Shown here one piece after another: positions 7,372-14,910 of a DNA stretch of 15,730 nucleotides. The notes below the pieces were generated by a model. It was not told where the DNA came from and searched no databases. It saw only the letters and a program-made list of their open reading frames with translations. The stretch is from CAZAJS01 sp964485635 (GTDB lineage Bacteria; Pseudomonadota; Gammaproteobacteria; Francisellales; Francisellaceae): positions 1 to 15,730 of the forward strand of contig CAZAJS010000028.1 of assembly GCA_964485635.1 (NCBI GenBank), given 5' to 3'. Both the position numbers and the translations under genes were made by a program. Within the stretch, counting starts at the first letter, position 1. Every line of letters begins with the position of its first letter.

Positions 7372-8520
7372 ATGAAATTTTTCAGCAAGCTAAAACAAAT
7401 TTTCAGTGGTGTTGATTGGCTTAGCAGTATTGTTTTAATTAGCACACCGATTGCCGCGGCGATTCTTGTGCCGTGGTATTGGATTGCACATGGATTCGTG
7501 TGGCAAGACTGGCTGGTTTTTGGCTTATTTATGATCTTTACAGGGATCTCAGTAACGGCCGGTTACCACCGTTTGTGGTCACATCGAACCTATAAAACAA
7601 ATAAGTTTTTTCGGATTTTTTATATGTTATTTGGCGCGGCGGCGCTTGAAAATAGTATTTTAAAATGGAGCTCTGACCACCGGAAACATCACCGCTATGT
7701 TGATAACCCCGAAAAAGACCCCTATGCGGCGACGAAAGGCTTTTGGTATTCCCATTTTTTATGGTTGCTAAAAGAGCAAACCCCAGAACAGGGTCGAATT
7801 GAGAATGTGGATGATTTAAAGCAAGATAAAATCGTGATGTTCCAAAATCGATTTTATGTGCCGATTGCCGTGTTGATGTGTGTTGGCTTACCAGCGCTAA
7901 TCGGCTGGACCTATGGAAGTGTGTTAGGTGCTTTACTACTCGGTGGCTTATTGCGCTTGGTATTGAATCATCACTTTACTTTCTTTATTAACTCGTTAGC
8001 CCACTTTTGGGGTAAACAGACGTATAATGATAATAATACAGCAAAAGACAATCCATTGTTGTCACTTGTCACGTATGGTGAAGGGTATCATAACTACCAT
8101 CATAAATTTGCCGGTGACTATCGGAATGGGGTGCGTTGGTATGACTTTGACCCATCAAAATGGATTATTGGCTTTTCTTCAAAAATGGGATGGGCTTGGG
8201 ACCTTAAACGGACTCCTAAACCATTGATTGAAGCAGCACAAGCAAAAATGGACTTGCAACGAGCGCACCGACGCTTAGAGAAAAAGACCTTCTGTGATAC
8301 ATGGGGTACACGTCTGAATGAACAGTATCAACAATTAACAGATGCCTTAGGCACTTGGATGAAAGCACGTCAAGATTGGCTGAAAGCCAAACAAGCCAAG
8401 AGTGCTGATTTAGGTGAATTAAAAGCAAGAATGAAGCAAGTTAAATCGGATGTTAAACAAGCTCGACGCAGCTGGCGTCAAGTTATGGCACAATTTAAAA
8501 GCCAAAAAGCTATTGCATAA
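7372..8520 (+). CDS. Membrane fatty-acid (acyl-CoA type) desaturase
   Basis: This di-iron integral membrane enzyme inserts a double bond into saturated acyl chains, probably at delta-9, for membrane fluidity. The three histidine clusters are complete: HRLWSH (66-71), HRKHH (103-107) and HNYHH (240-244). Two hydrophobic blocks (about 15-95 and 160-210) supply the membrane hairpins, and 'GEGYHNYHH' is characteristic of the stearoyl-CoA desaturase-like group. The protein has 382 residues. After the catalytic domain (ends about 283) comes a charged, Lys/Gln/Arg/Ala-rich tail of about 100 residues predicted to be helical or coiled coil, which I cannot assign. A weak AAGGAAG site precedes ATG 7372. 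The gene has its own promoter at the end of glk, a structured leader and a strong terminator, so it is probably monocistronic. The electron donor is not encoded here. Confidence 0.92.
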   Translation: MKFFSKLKQIFSGVDWLSSIVLISTPIAAAILVPWYWIAHGFVWQDWLVFGLFMIFTGISVTAGYHRLWSHRTYKTNKFFRIFYMLFGAAALENSILKWSSDHRKHHRYVDNPEKDPYAATKGFWYSHFLWLLKEQTPEQGRIENVDDLKQDKIVMFQNRFYVPIAVLMCVGLPALIGWTYGSVLGALLLGGLLRLVLNHHFTFFINSLAHFWGKQTYNDNNTAKDNPLLSLVTYGEGYHNYHHKFAGDYRNGVRWYDFDPSKWIIGFSSKMGWAWDLKRTPKPLIEAAQAKMDLQRAHRRLEKKTFCDTWGTRLNEQYQQLTDALGTWMKARQDWLKAKQAKSADLGELKARMKQVKSDVKQARRSWRQVMAQFKSQKAIA

Positions 8521-8567
8521 ATAAAAAAATAAACAGGCATCCTTTCCTGTTGTCTATTTGCATTCCT

Positions 8568-8589
8568 GCCCCTTGATTGGGGCTTTTTT
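8568..8589 (+). terminator. Intrinsic terminator after the desaturase gene
   Basis: GCCCC (8568-8572), loop TTGATT and GGGGC (8579-8583) are followed by six T (8584-8589). A second, weaker inverted repeat AACAGG/CCTGTT (8532-8537, 8546-8551) precedes it. Confidence 0.85.
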
Positions 8590-8767
8590 GTTTGAAGTAG
8601 CTGATTCAAGTGTTTTTTACATATTAATTAAAGTCTGGATATTTCCCCCTAGTGTTTCCTTACCATAGAGGGGCGCTTGGCTGTCTTGTTAAGGCGTATC
8701 ATGGCCATTAATCTTTAAATGCGTTCGGTCAATGCTCAAAGGGGAGCAATACAATGTGATCAGTGAT

Positions 8768-9415
8768 CTAGTAGATGACAACAGGAATGGTAGCCGTTGT
8801 TGGTGAGGCTTGACTTGGCAGGGATTGCTGCTGTAGGAATTGGCGAATTTTTTGTTTTTGCTTAGTTGATAAATGGCTTTGTTTGATTTGAATGTCATCA
8901 AGTCGCCCGTCCGGCAAGATGGTGGTATCAATCGCAAATGAGTGTGCTTGATGAATATGATCCGCTAGCCATTGATACAACTGTTTTTCAAGATCAATCA
9001 ACGCTTTTTTAAAGGCTTGTCCATTAGCAGCAGACCTAGCAGGGCTTGGTTGACTTGACTTCCTATGATGCGGGCGGGTTTGATTTGGTGTTGTTGCATG
9101 GGAAGGCGGATCAGCGTTGGTTGTTTTGGTGATTGGCTTGGGCTGTTTCGAGGTCGACTGTTGCGGTGAAGTGTGTTTGTTTTTTAATGGGCGAGAATGT
9201 TGATCCTGTGAGTCGTTTGGCCGGTCAGTCGTCGTAGTTGGGGATGGAATGTGTGTGACTAAGGCTGCGTGAATGGTTGGGTGTTGTTCAGATACGTTGA
9301 ATGTCGGCTTTGATCGATCAGGAGTATATTGGATTGAAGCGATGATCAGCAAAACAATTAGCAAGTGGCCAAGTAGGGCTAGGCGAATCGCTCGAACGGT
9401 GGGTGCTGTTCTCAT
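8768..9415 (-). CDS. tonB: TonB-family energy transducer
   Basis: TonB links the inner-membrane proton gradient to outer-membrane receptors. The architecture fits: a short basic cytoplasmic start ('MRTAPTVRAIRLA'), one membrane anchor (about 11-27) with a His at the position of the essential TonB transmembrane His (His17 from this start; the usual Ser four residues earlier is Ala), a long Thr/Ser/Pro/Gln/Lys/His-rich periplasmic spacer (about 45-135), and a C-terminal domain of about 80 residues with 'YQWLADHIHQA', 'ILPDGRLDDIQI' and a final 'TIPVVIY'. The spacer lacks the clear Pro-Glu/Pro-Lys repeats of E. coli TonB. ATG 9415 comes 2 nt after the receptor stop (TAA-TC-ATG), so translation is probably by reinitiation; an in-frame ATG at 9427 overlaps the receptor end. 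Neither has a Shine-Dalgarno. No exbB or exbD is adjacent. Confidence 0.8.
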   Translation of the reverse strand: MRTAPTVRAIRLALLGHLLIVLLIIASIQYTPDRSKPTFNVSEQHPTIHAALVTHIPSPTTTTDRPNDSQDQHSRPLKNKHTSPQQSTSKQPKPITKTTNADPPSHATTPNQTRPHHRKSSQPSPARSAANGQAFKKALIDLEKQLYQWLADHIHQAHSFAIDTTILPDGRLDDIQIKQSHLSTKQKQKIRQFLQQQSLPSQASPTTATIPVVIY

Positions 9416-9417
9416 GA

Positions 9418-11313
9418 TTAAGCCCATTGGTATTGTAATTGCACAAAACCATTTATCCCGTCTGCCGGATAATAGTAGCGCTGTCCATCTTGGTAGGTAG
9501 TCACATAATGGCTATAATGGGTATTGAACAAGTTATTGATTTTAAGCGTGGCTTGCCAGCCGTGATGTTGATAGCTTAAATGCCAATTAGCTAAGGCATA
9601 ACGATTCACCCGCCCGAGTTGATTTTGAAAATCACTATCTGGATATTCTGCTCCCTCAAATTGTCCTTGAATTCCTGTTTCCCAATTAGGATTGATCTGA
9701 TAGTTGAAACTTAATCGACCCGAAACCAGAGGGGCGCCAGGAACCTGGTTGCCTGAAACGGATTGTTGATCAATGGATCCGTTGATAAATGTACTGTGAT
9801 TAACGGTTACTTGTCCACCAACATCCCATTGGTGCCAATGATAATGCACGTCAAGGTCTCCCCCGAAGGTCTGAATCGGCGGTAAGTTTTGGTTAAATGC
9901 GGATTGAGGCCCATCCATGATAAACGCAATTTGATTGTCAATATGCAACCAATACAAGGACTGGTCTAGCTGCCAGGGACCATGCTCAAAATGCTGTGCC
10001 AGTTTAGTTTTCCAAGCCGTTTCCGGTGATAAGCCAAATCCGCTTGCCACGGCAGCAGTTTGATTAGACTGGTCGATAAAGGGTAGTTGATAGGCATGGC
10101 TAATGGATAAATCAGAGTCTAAATCATCAGTCCAATGATGTTTGACAAAGGCATTACCGGCCCAGACATGTTGTTGCTGTTGGCCTTGTTTGTCATGATT
10201 AAACTTTCCGTGTGTTTGACTCCAAGCCCCGCGTAAACCGCCGCCCCATTGCCAAGTGGGGTTAATAGTATGAGTATACTGGTCAAACAAGGCTAGATTG
10301 AGTTGATCAGCTTCAGGAATGATCAAATTATGGTGAAATGTTTGATAGGTCACCTGTGTGCCGATTTGGTTTTTATCAGTTGCGGTTTGATAAATAATTC
10401 TTGGGCGAAATAATAATGCCAAAGATTGTTGTTCGAAAGGAATATTGCTACTGACAATATCGCCGTTGATCTTGTTGAATTGACCTTGCCATTGCAATTG
10501 ACTTGACCAATGATCAGACCAGTCATGTTGCCAGCTTAATTGGGGCGAAACCCAGTGTTGCGTTTGTTTTGTGCGACTATTCCCAGCCTGATTACGGTCT
10601 TGTTTCAGTTGCTGCTCTGATAAGGCTCCAGGCATTTGTTGGCGATCACTGCTGTGGGTGATCATAAAATGCCATTGATCTTGATCACTTTCATAGTTGC
10701 CCATTAGCTGGGTACGCCATTGATCCAGTGTGGCAAATGTTCGCTGACCGTATTTGTTTTGACCATCCGTGGTCAATTGCCACTGCCAAGGGCCGGCCTG
10801 ATCGGCCCATTGGTAAGCCAGTTTTCCTCCGGTTGGCATTTGTCCACTCGCTAGCAAAGTTTGGTGGGGTTGACCGATGATTTGTTGAATATTGACACTG
10901 TCGCCTAATGTCATGTTGCCATATAAAACACTGCTGCCATGTTCAATCGGGGTAATGCTTGTCAAGCTTAATGATGGGATTGCGTTGATTAATGGGGGCG
11001 CGCTTGAAAACTGGACGAAAGGAATGCCATTTTGCAGTAATGTGCTGCGTTGTTGATAACGTGTAATGATCGGTGTCAAAGGATTACTGCCACTGAGCTG
11101 AAAGCGATGATTTTGTTCAACGACAGAGGCAGCTGACTGGCCAGGGTAGTCAGGTGTGCGTGATCGCAGGTTATCATCTGCTGCTAAGGCATCAGATGGT
11201 TTGTGTTGTAATTGGATTTTAATTGTGGGTAAAACAAGCTTTTGGGTTGCTTGGCTAGCACTGATGGCTCCAACGGCCAACAGACAGCTAGACTGAATTA
11301 AAGAGCGTGACAT
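9418..11313 (-). CDS. btuB: TonB-dependent outer-membrane receptor, BtuB-like (cobalamin)
   Basis: The 631-residue protein fits a TonB-dependent receptor: a signal peptide of about 22 residues ending 'SASQA', a possible TonB box in 'LPTIKIQ' (about 28-34), a plug-like region (about 40-145, with 'LQNGIPFVQ', then 'ITPIEHGSSVLYG' and 'DSVNIQQ', matching the late plug pattern 'I..IE...G..S.LYG....G.VNI'), and a beta-barrel of alternating aromatic strands to a C-terminal 'VQLQYQWA'. 'ATLKINNLFNTHY' matches the conserved 'L.V.NLFD..Y' strand near the end. The plug is divergent from textbook BtuB, so sequence alone would only give 'TonB-dependent receptor'. The cobalamin riboswitch in its leader is the main reason to assign vitamin B12 or another corrinoid. 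A GAGGA site lies 10 nt before ATG 11313. The next gene downstream is the coupled tonB. Confidence 0.85.
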   Translation of the reverse strand: MSRSLIQSSCLLAVGAISASQATQKLVLPTIKIQLQHKPSDALAADDNLRSRTPDYPGQSAASVVEQNHRFQLSGSNPLTPIITRYQQRSTLLQNGIPFVQFSSAPPLINAIPSLSLTSITPIEHGSSVLYGNMTLGDSVNIQQIIGQPHQTLLASGQMPTGGKLAYQWADQAGPWQWQLTTDGQNKYGQRTFATLDQWRTQLMGNYESDQDQWHFMITHSSDRQQMPGALSEQQLKQDRNQAGNSRTKQTQHWVSPQLSWQHDWSDHWSSQLQWQGQFNKINGDIVSSNIPFEQQSLALLFRPRIIYQTATDKNQIGTQVTYQTFHHNLIIPEADQLNLALFDQYTHTINPTWQWGGGLRGAWSQTHGKFNHDKQGQQQQHVWAGNAFVKHHWTDDLDSDLSISHAYQLPFIDQSNQTAAVASGFGLSPETAWKTKLAQHFEHGPWQLDQSLYWLHIDNQIAFIMDGPQSAFNQNLPPIQTFGGDLDVHYHWHQWDVGGQVTVNHSTFINGSIDQQSVSGNQVPGAPLVSGRLSFNYQINPNWETGIQGQFEGAEYPDSDFQNQLGRVNRYALANWHLSYQHHGWQATLKINNLFNTHYSHYVTTYQDGQRYYYPADGINGFVQLQYQWA

Positions 11314-11323
11314 TGTGTTATCT

Positions 11324-11328
11324 TCCTC
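11324..11328 (-). promoter_or_regulatory. Ribosome binding site of the btuB-like gene
   Basis: The minus strand reads GAGGA 10 nt before ATG 11313. The bases overlapping its 5' side (ACAACGAG, 11333-11326) can pair with the 3' arm of the upstream hairpin, so this site may be masked in one leader conformation. Confidence 0.6.
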
Positions 11329-11349
11329 GTTGTTTAGGCACCCGTAAAC

Positions 11350-11383
11350 ATGACAACAAGCATCATCAAACGCTTGTTGTCAT
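11350..11383 (-). promoter_or_regulatory. 12-bp perfect hairpin, likely riboswitch expression platform
   Basis: ATGACAACAAGC (11350-11361) and GCTTGTTGTCAT (11372-11383) form a perfect 12-bp stem with a 10-nt loop between the riboswitch core and the ribosome binding site. No T run follows on the minus strand, so it is not a terminator; translational control is more likely. Confidence 0.55.
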
Positions 11384-11392
11384 TGATGAGGT

Positions 11393-11593
11393 AACAATGG
11401 GCAGGTTTCCGGACTTTCACCAAATACATCAAGCGCCTTCCCACGTTGGGTTAAACGCAGTGGCTGAATGCTTGAATGTACGAGACAAGCTCAATTGAAG
11501 CTTGAATCAAGTGATCACCGTTGCGGGGGCAGTGTTGGTTTTTCACCAGCTTCCCTTTTAACCATTTTGCTGACAAAATGGCACCACATTGTT
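11393..11593 (-). ncRNA. Cobalamin (AdoCbl-type) riboswitch
   Basis: Read on the minus strand, the conserved B12-riboswitch blocks appear in order: AAAAGGGAAGCTGGTG (11559-11544), CTGCCCCCGCAACGG (11532-11518), GCCACTG (11464-11458, the B12-box core), GGGAAGGCG (11442-11434) and AGTCCGGAAACCTGCC (11415-11400). A closing P1 stem AACAATG/CATTGTT (11593-11587 with 11399-11393) and a P2 hairpin CCATTTTG/CAAAATGG (11581-11574 with 11569-11562) support the boundaries. It controls the downstream btuB-like and tonB genes; such elements normally switch expression off when cobalamin binds. Confidence 0.96.
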
Positions 11594-11610
11594 GGTAATG
11601 GTTATCCATC

Positions 11611-11638
11611 AGTTTATCAGTTTAATTCACTTGAGCAA
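11611..11638 (-). promoter_or_regulatory. Candidate promoter for the riboswitch-btuB-tonB unit
   Basis: On the minus strand TTGCTC (11638-11633) is followed after 16 bp by TAAACT (11616-11611). Transcription would begin near 11604, just before the P1 stem of the riboswitch. The rest of the spacer to the GNAT gene is AT-rich and shows no further gene. Confidence 0.35.
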
Positions 11639-11729
11639 TAAAAATTTAGCTAGATCAATCAGTTATCCTCATAAAATCGGCTATACTCAAGATAAGGATT
11701 CATCTTAATGACAATGGAGCGCTCAACGG

Positions 11730-12329
11730 ATGTCAAGCGTCAAAAAGATTCAAAAAGTGGACGTTGCTCCCATGAGTCAGGTGCTTTATCACGCATTTCA
11801 GCAGGATGCCATGAACCATTGGCTTTTTGGAGATCAAACAACTTATGCGCAACATGGGCCAGCCTTTTATCAGGCCTGTATTGATTATTGTCGTCTGTAT
11901 GGTGCCGCTTGGCGTATTGAGCAGGCTGATGCTGTGATTTTATGGATTCGTCCTAAGGATAGTACAAAAAATTTATGGCGCTTGTGGCGTTCAGGGATGT
12001 TGACAATGGCATGGCGATTACCTAAAGCTGTACGGCAACGGTTAATGCAACTAGATCAATCATTACAAGCCCACCGAAACAATATTATGGGCCATCAGCC
12101 ACATTGGTATTGTTGGGTGCTCGGTGTTGCTCCATCGGCACAAGGGCAAGGCTTAGCTGGTCCTTTGATGCAAGCTGGCCTTGATCAAGCCAATGCCAAT
12201 GGGCTACCTGTTTATCTAGAGGCAGCAACAAAAAAAGCTGAAGCGATTTATCAAAAATGGGGATTTATCACAGAACAAACGGTTGAAATCGTTCCTGGCG
12301 TGTCGATTGGGTTAATGGTTTATGCGTAA
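11730..12329 (+). CDS. GNAT-family N-acetyltransferase
   Basis: This 199-residue protein has the acetyl-CoA-binding core of Gcn5-related acetyltransferases in its C-terminal half: 'WYCWVLGVAPSAQGQGLAG' (126-144) combines beta-strand 4 with the pyrophosphate loop Q-x-x-G-x-[GA] (Gln138, Gly141, Ala143), followed by 'YLEAAT' (162-167) and 'IYQKWGF' (173-179), the usual 'Y...GF' ending. The N-terminal half, with 'VLYHAFQQD...HWLF', resembles GNAT proteins of about 200 residues often seen in bacteria and fungi. The acetyl acceptor is unknown. A GGAG (11716-11719) lies 10 nt before ATG 11730. It is divergent from the B12 unit and separated by 215 bp from ugd, so it is probably transcribed alone. 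Confidence 0.85.
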   Translation: MSSVKKIQKVDVAPMSQVLYHAFQQDAMNHWLFGDQTTYAQHGPAFYQACIDYCRLYGAAWRIEQADAVILWIRPKDSTKNLWRLWRSGMLTMAWRLPKAVRQRLMQLDQSLQAHRNNIMGHQPHWYCWVLGVAPSAQGQGLAGPLMQAGLDQANANGLPVYLEAATKKAEAIYQKWGFITEQTVEIVPGVSIGLMVYA

Positions 12330-12333
12330 ACAA

Positions 12334-12355
12334 AACACCGAAAGGTTTCCGTGTT
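12334..12355 (+). terminator. Weak hairpin after the GNAT gene
   Basis: AACAC-C-GAAA and TTTC-C-GTGTT pair around a GG loop with one C:C mismatch. No T run follows directly, so terminator function is doubtful; it is the only hairpin candidate behind this gene. Confidence 0.25.
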
Positions 12356-12423
12356 GTGATGTGATGACCTTATTTTTGAGACTTAAAATAATAAGCAGGA
12401 TGGTCACTGAATTTTGCACGGAT

Positions 12424-12456
12424 CTTGATCAGGTAATCAAGTAAAATAGTATCAAG
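12424..12456 (+). repeat. CTTGAT/ATCAAG inverted repeat with an extra ATCAAG half-site
   Basis: CTTGAT (12424-12429) and ATCAAG (12436-12441) form a perfect inverted repeat with a 6-bp centre; a third copy of ATCAAG follows at 12451-12456. It overlaps a possible promoter TTGATC-16-TAGTAT (12425-12452). The layout suggests a regulator binding site upstream of ugd, but I recognise no known operator. Confidence 0.35.
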
Positions 12457-12473
12457 TTTCATTAAGCGGTATT

Positions 12474-12502
12474 TTGCAAATCAAAATTGGTTATGTTATG
12501 AT
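12474..12502 (+). promoter_or_regulatory. Promoter of the ugd operon
   Basis: TTGCAA (12474-12479), a 17-bp spacer and TATGAT (12497-12502) preceded by TG at the extended -10 position. The -10 hexamer is also the left arm of an inverted repeat TATGAT-n5-ATCATA (12497-12513), so a protein bound there would block initiation. Confidence 0.6.
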
Positions 12503-12544
12503 GTTATATCATATTTTGATTAAATAGTATAAAGGAATCGATAC

Positions 12545-13906
12545 ATGAGAGTGGCAATTTTTGGGACCGGCTATGTTGGGCTCGTCACGGGAACGTGTTT
12601 TGCAGAAATGGGCAATCATGTGGCCTGTGTGGACATTGATACGCAAAAAGTTCAAGCCCTTAATCAAGGGATCTCCCCCATTTATGAGCCGGGACTTGAT
12701 GCCATGATCGCCCGCAATGTCACCGCTGAGCGTTTATCTTTCACCACGGATGCGGCCATAGCGGTACAACAAGCTGAAATTATTTTTATTGCTGTTGGCA
12801 CCCCGCCGGAAGAAGATGGCTCAGCCGATTTGCAATATGTCTTACAAGTCGCCGGCACAGTGGCCACGCATATGAATGATTATAAAGTCGTTGTCAATAA
12901 ATCAACCGTGCCCGTGGGTACCGAAGGCAAAGTCGCCGAAAAAATCGCTAGCGTACTTCAGCAACGTGGCGCGCCTCTTGATTATGATGTCGTGTCGAAT
13001 CCAGAATTTCTCAAAGAAGGCAGTGCCATTAGTGATTGTATGTCTCCGGATCGAATTGTCATTGGGGTGAACTCAACACGTGCTGAACAAAAAATGCGTC
13101 AGCTGTATGCCCCATTTAACCGCAACCATGATCGATTATTGGTGATGGATGTGCGCTCAGCTGAAATGACAAAATATGCCGCTAATGCCATGTTAGCGAC
13201 CAAAATCACATTTATGAATGAAATGAGTCAAATTGCCCAGCGTGTCGGGGCCGATATTGAAAAGGTGCGCATTGGCATTGGCTCAGATAAACGGATTGGA
13301 TTTCAGTTTATTTATGCCGGCTGTGGCTATGGCGGATCATGTTTCCCAAAAGATGTCCGAGCCTTAGAACAAACAGCCCGCGATTATGATTACCAAGCCG
13401 ACATGTTACAATCAGTCCATCGGATTAATGAGGCCCAAAAGCAGGTGTTATTTGAGAAATTATCAGCCCACTTTGATGGTGATTTAGCCGGCAAAACCAT
13501 TGCGGTATGGGGCTTGTCTTTTAAACCGAATACCGATGATATTCGTGAGGCGCCGGCACGGGTATTGATTGAATCATTATGGCAGGCCGGGGCCTATGTC
13601 CAGGCCTATGATCCTGAAGCCATGGACAATTTTGCCGATGTTTATGGGCCTCGTGAAGATTATACTTTGAAAAACAGTCCTCATGGGGCCGTCACCGGTG
13701 CCGATGCGTTAGTTGTAGTCACGGAGTGGAGCTGTTTTCGCAGTCCGGATTTTGCCTTTATCAAAGATGAATTGAAACAGCCAGTGATTGTGGATGGGCG
13801 CAATTTATATGATCCAGAGTTGTTATCGGAGCTTGGATTGACGTATTACTCCATTGGTCGACCGGCCATGATCCAAACATCACACACAAAGGACACAATA
13901 TCATGA
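12545..13906 (+). CDS. ugd: UDP-glucose 6-dehydrogenase
   Basis: This cytoplasmic enzyme oxidises UDP-glucose to UDP-glucuronate with two NAD+. The 453-residue protein has the N-terminal Rossmann motif GTGYVG (7-12), 'VDIDTQK' (29-35), '[13 protein letters not shown]' (84-96), the 'STVPVGT' segment (120-126), 'NPEFLKEG' (152-159, with Glu154), '[15 protein letters not shown]' (207-221, with Lys210) and the catalytic Cys266 in '[10 protein letters not shown]'. The C-terminal UDP-binding domain starts with '[17 protein letters not shown]'. Length and motifs are complete for the family. AGGA (12533-12536) lies 8 nt before ATG 12545. It is the first gene of a plus-strand operon and its last codon overlaps the next start (ATGA). 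The product feeds the following epimerase, so the pathway is likely capsule, exopolysaccharide or LPS synthesis. Confidence 0.97.
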   Translation: MRVAIFGTGYVGLVTGTCFAEMGNHVACVDIDTQKVQALNQGISPIYEPGLDAMIARNVTAERLSFTTDAAIAVQQAEIIFIAVGTPPEEDGSADLQYVLQVAGTVATHMNDYKVVVNKSTVPVGTEGKVAEKIASVLQQRGAPLDYDVVSNPEFLKEGSAISDCMSPDRIVIGVNSTRAEQKMRQLYAPFNRNHDRLLVMDVRSAEMTKYAANAMLATKITFMNEMSQIAQRVGADIEKVRIGIGSDKRIGFQFIYAGCGYGGSCFPKDVRALEQTARDYDYQADMLQSVHRINEAQKQVLFEKLSAHFDGDLAGKTIAVWGLSFKPNTDDIREAPARVLIESLWQAGAYVQAYDPEAMDNFADVYGPREDYTLKNSPHGAVTGADALVVVTEWSCFRSPDFAFIKDELKQPVIVDGRNLYDPELLSELGLTYYSIGRPAMIQTSHTKDTIS

Positions 13907-14907
13907 TTCTTGTCACAGGCGCTGCCGGATTTATTGGATTTCATTTAGCCCAACAATTGCTTAAACGAGGCGATCGAGTATTAGGAGTGGATAACCTAAA
14001 TGATTATTATGACCCAACGTTAAAGCAAGCCCGCTTAGATCAGTTGACACCCCATGATCAATTTACCTTTGTCCAGCTTGATTTAGCCGATCGAGCTGGC
14101 GTAGCCCAGTTGTTTGATGATTATCCGATTGATAAGGTTGTCAATCTGGCGGCTCAAGCCGGCGTGCGCTATTCACTGGAAAATCCATTAGCTTATATTG
14201 ATAGCAATGTAGTTGGATTTACCAATGTGATTGAAGGCTGTCGGCATCACCAGATTCAGCATTTAGTTTTTGCCTCAACCAGTTCGGTTTATGGGGCGAA
14301 TGGCAAGCAACCGTTTGAAGAAGCCGATTCAACGGATCATCCGATGGCCATTTATGCAGCGAGCAAAAAAGCCAATGAGCTCATTGCCCATTCGTATGCC
14401 AGTTTATATCAATTACCGTGTACGGGATTGCGCTTTTTTACTGTGTATGGCCCGTGGGGGCGTCCGGATATGGCTTTGTTTAAGTTTACAAAAAATATTT
14501 TAGAAAACAAGCCGATTGATGTGTATAATCGAGGACAAATGGTGCGGGATTTCACGTATGTGGATGATATTGTTCAAGGCGTAATCCATGTTCTAGATCA
14601 ACCGGCTAAACCGAATGATCAATGGGAGGCGAATCATCCCGATTCAGCCTCAAGTTATGCCCCGTATCGGATTTATAATATTGGCAACAGTCAACCGGTG
14701 GCCTTAATGGATTATATTCATGCGATTGAGAAATCGTTAGGCCAACAAGCTGAATTCAATCTTCTTCCCATGCAACCAGGTGATGTGCCAGGGACATATG
14801 CGGATACTACGCGATTGAAGCAGGATCTTGGCTATCAACCGGCAACGACCATTGACCAAGGGGTCGCGGCGTTTGTAGCATGGTATCGTGATTATTATCA
14901 GGTGTAA
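13903..14907 (+). CDS. UDP-glucuronate 4-epimerase
   Basis: This extended SDR enzyme interconverts UDP-glucuronate and UDP-galacturonate, giving galacturonate units for surface polysaccharides. The 334-residue protein has GAAGFIG (6-12) for NAD+ binding, 'DNLNDYYDP' (30-38), the catalytic set 'STSSVYG' (125-131) and Tyr151/Lys155 in 'YAASKKANE', and '[15 protein letters not shown]', which is characteristic of the UDP-glucuronate epimerase branch as opposed to GalE. '[14 protein letters not shown]' also matches. ATG 13903 overlaps the ugd stop by 4 bp; an AAAGGA inside ugd (13888-13893) serves as its ribosome binding site. Pairing with ugd directly upstream makes the substrate assignment strong. 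Names used for relatives include gla, wbnF and cap1J; I do not assign one. Confidence 0.92.
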   Translation: MILVTGAAGFIGFHLAQQLLKRGDRVLGVDNLNDYYDPTLKQARLDQLTPHDQFTFVQLDLADRAGVAQLFDDYPIDKVVNLAAQAGVRYSLENPLAYIDSNVVGFTNVIEGCRHHQIQHLVFASTSSVYGANGKQPFEEADSTDHPMAIYAASKKANELIAHSYASLYQLPCTGLRFFTVYGPWGRPDMALFKFTKNILENKPIDVYNRGQMVRDFTYVDDIVQGVIHVLDQPAKPNDQWEANHPDSASSYAPYRIYNIGNSQPVALMDYIHAIEKSLGQQAEFNLLPMQPGDVPGTYADTTRLKQDLGYQPATTIDQGVAAFVAWYRDYYQV

Positions 14908-14910
14908 GTC

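Noticed and set aside
8645..8680. Imperfect CCCCCTA/TAGAGGGG inverted repeat downstream of tonB, considered as its terminator
   Set aside because: The stem needs a bulge and has a long loop, and no T run follows on the minus strand; the 8590-8767 spacer otherwise shows nothing I can support.
11307..11498. An open frame on the plus strand across the btuB leader
   Set aside because: It covers the antisense of the cobalamin riboswitch, which fully explains the sequence conservation there.
11682..11687. TATACT as a -10 box for the GNAT gene
   Set aside because: No acceptable -35 hexamer lies at the right distance, and there is no extended -10 TG.
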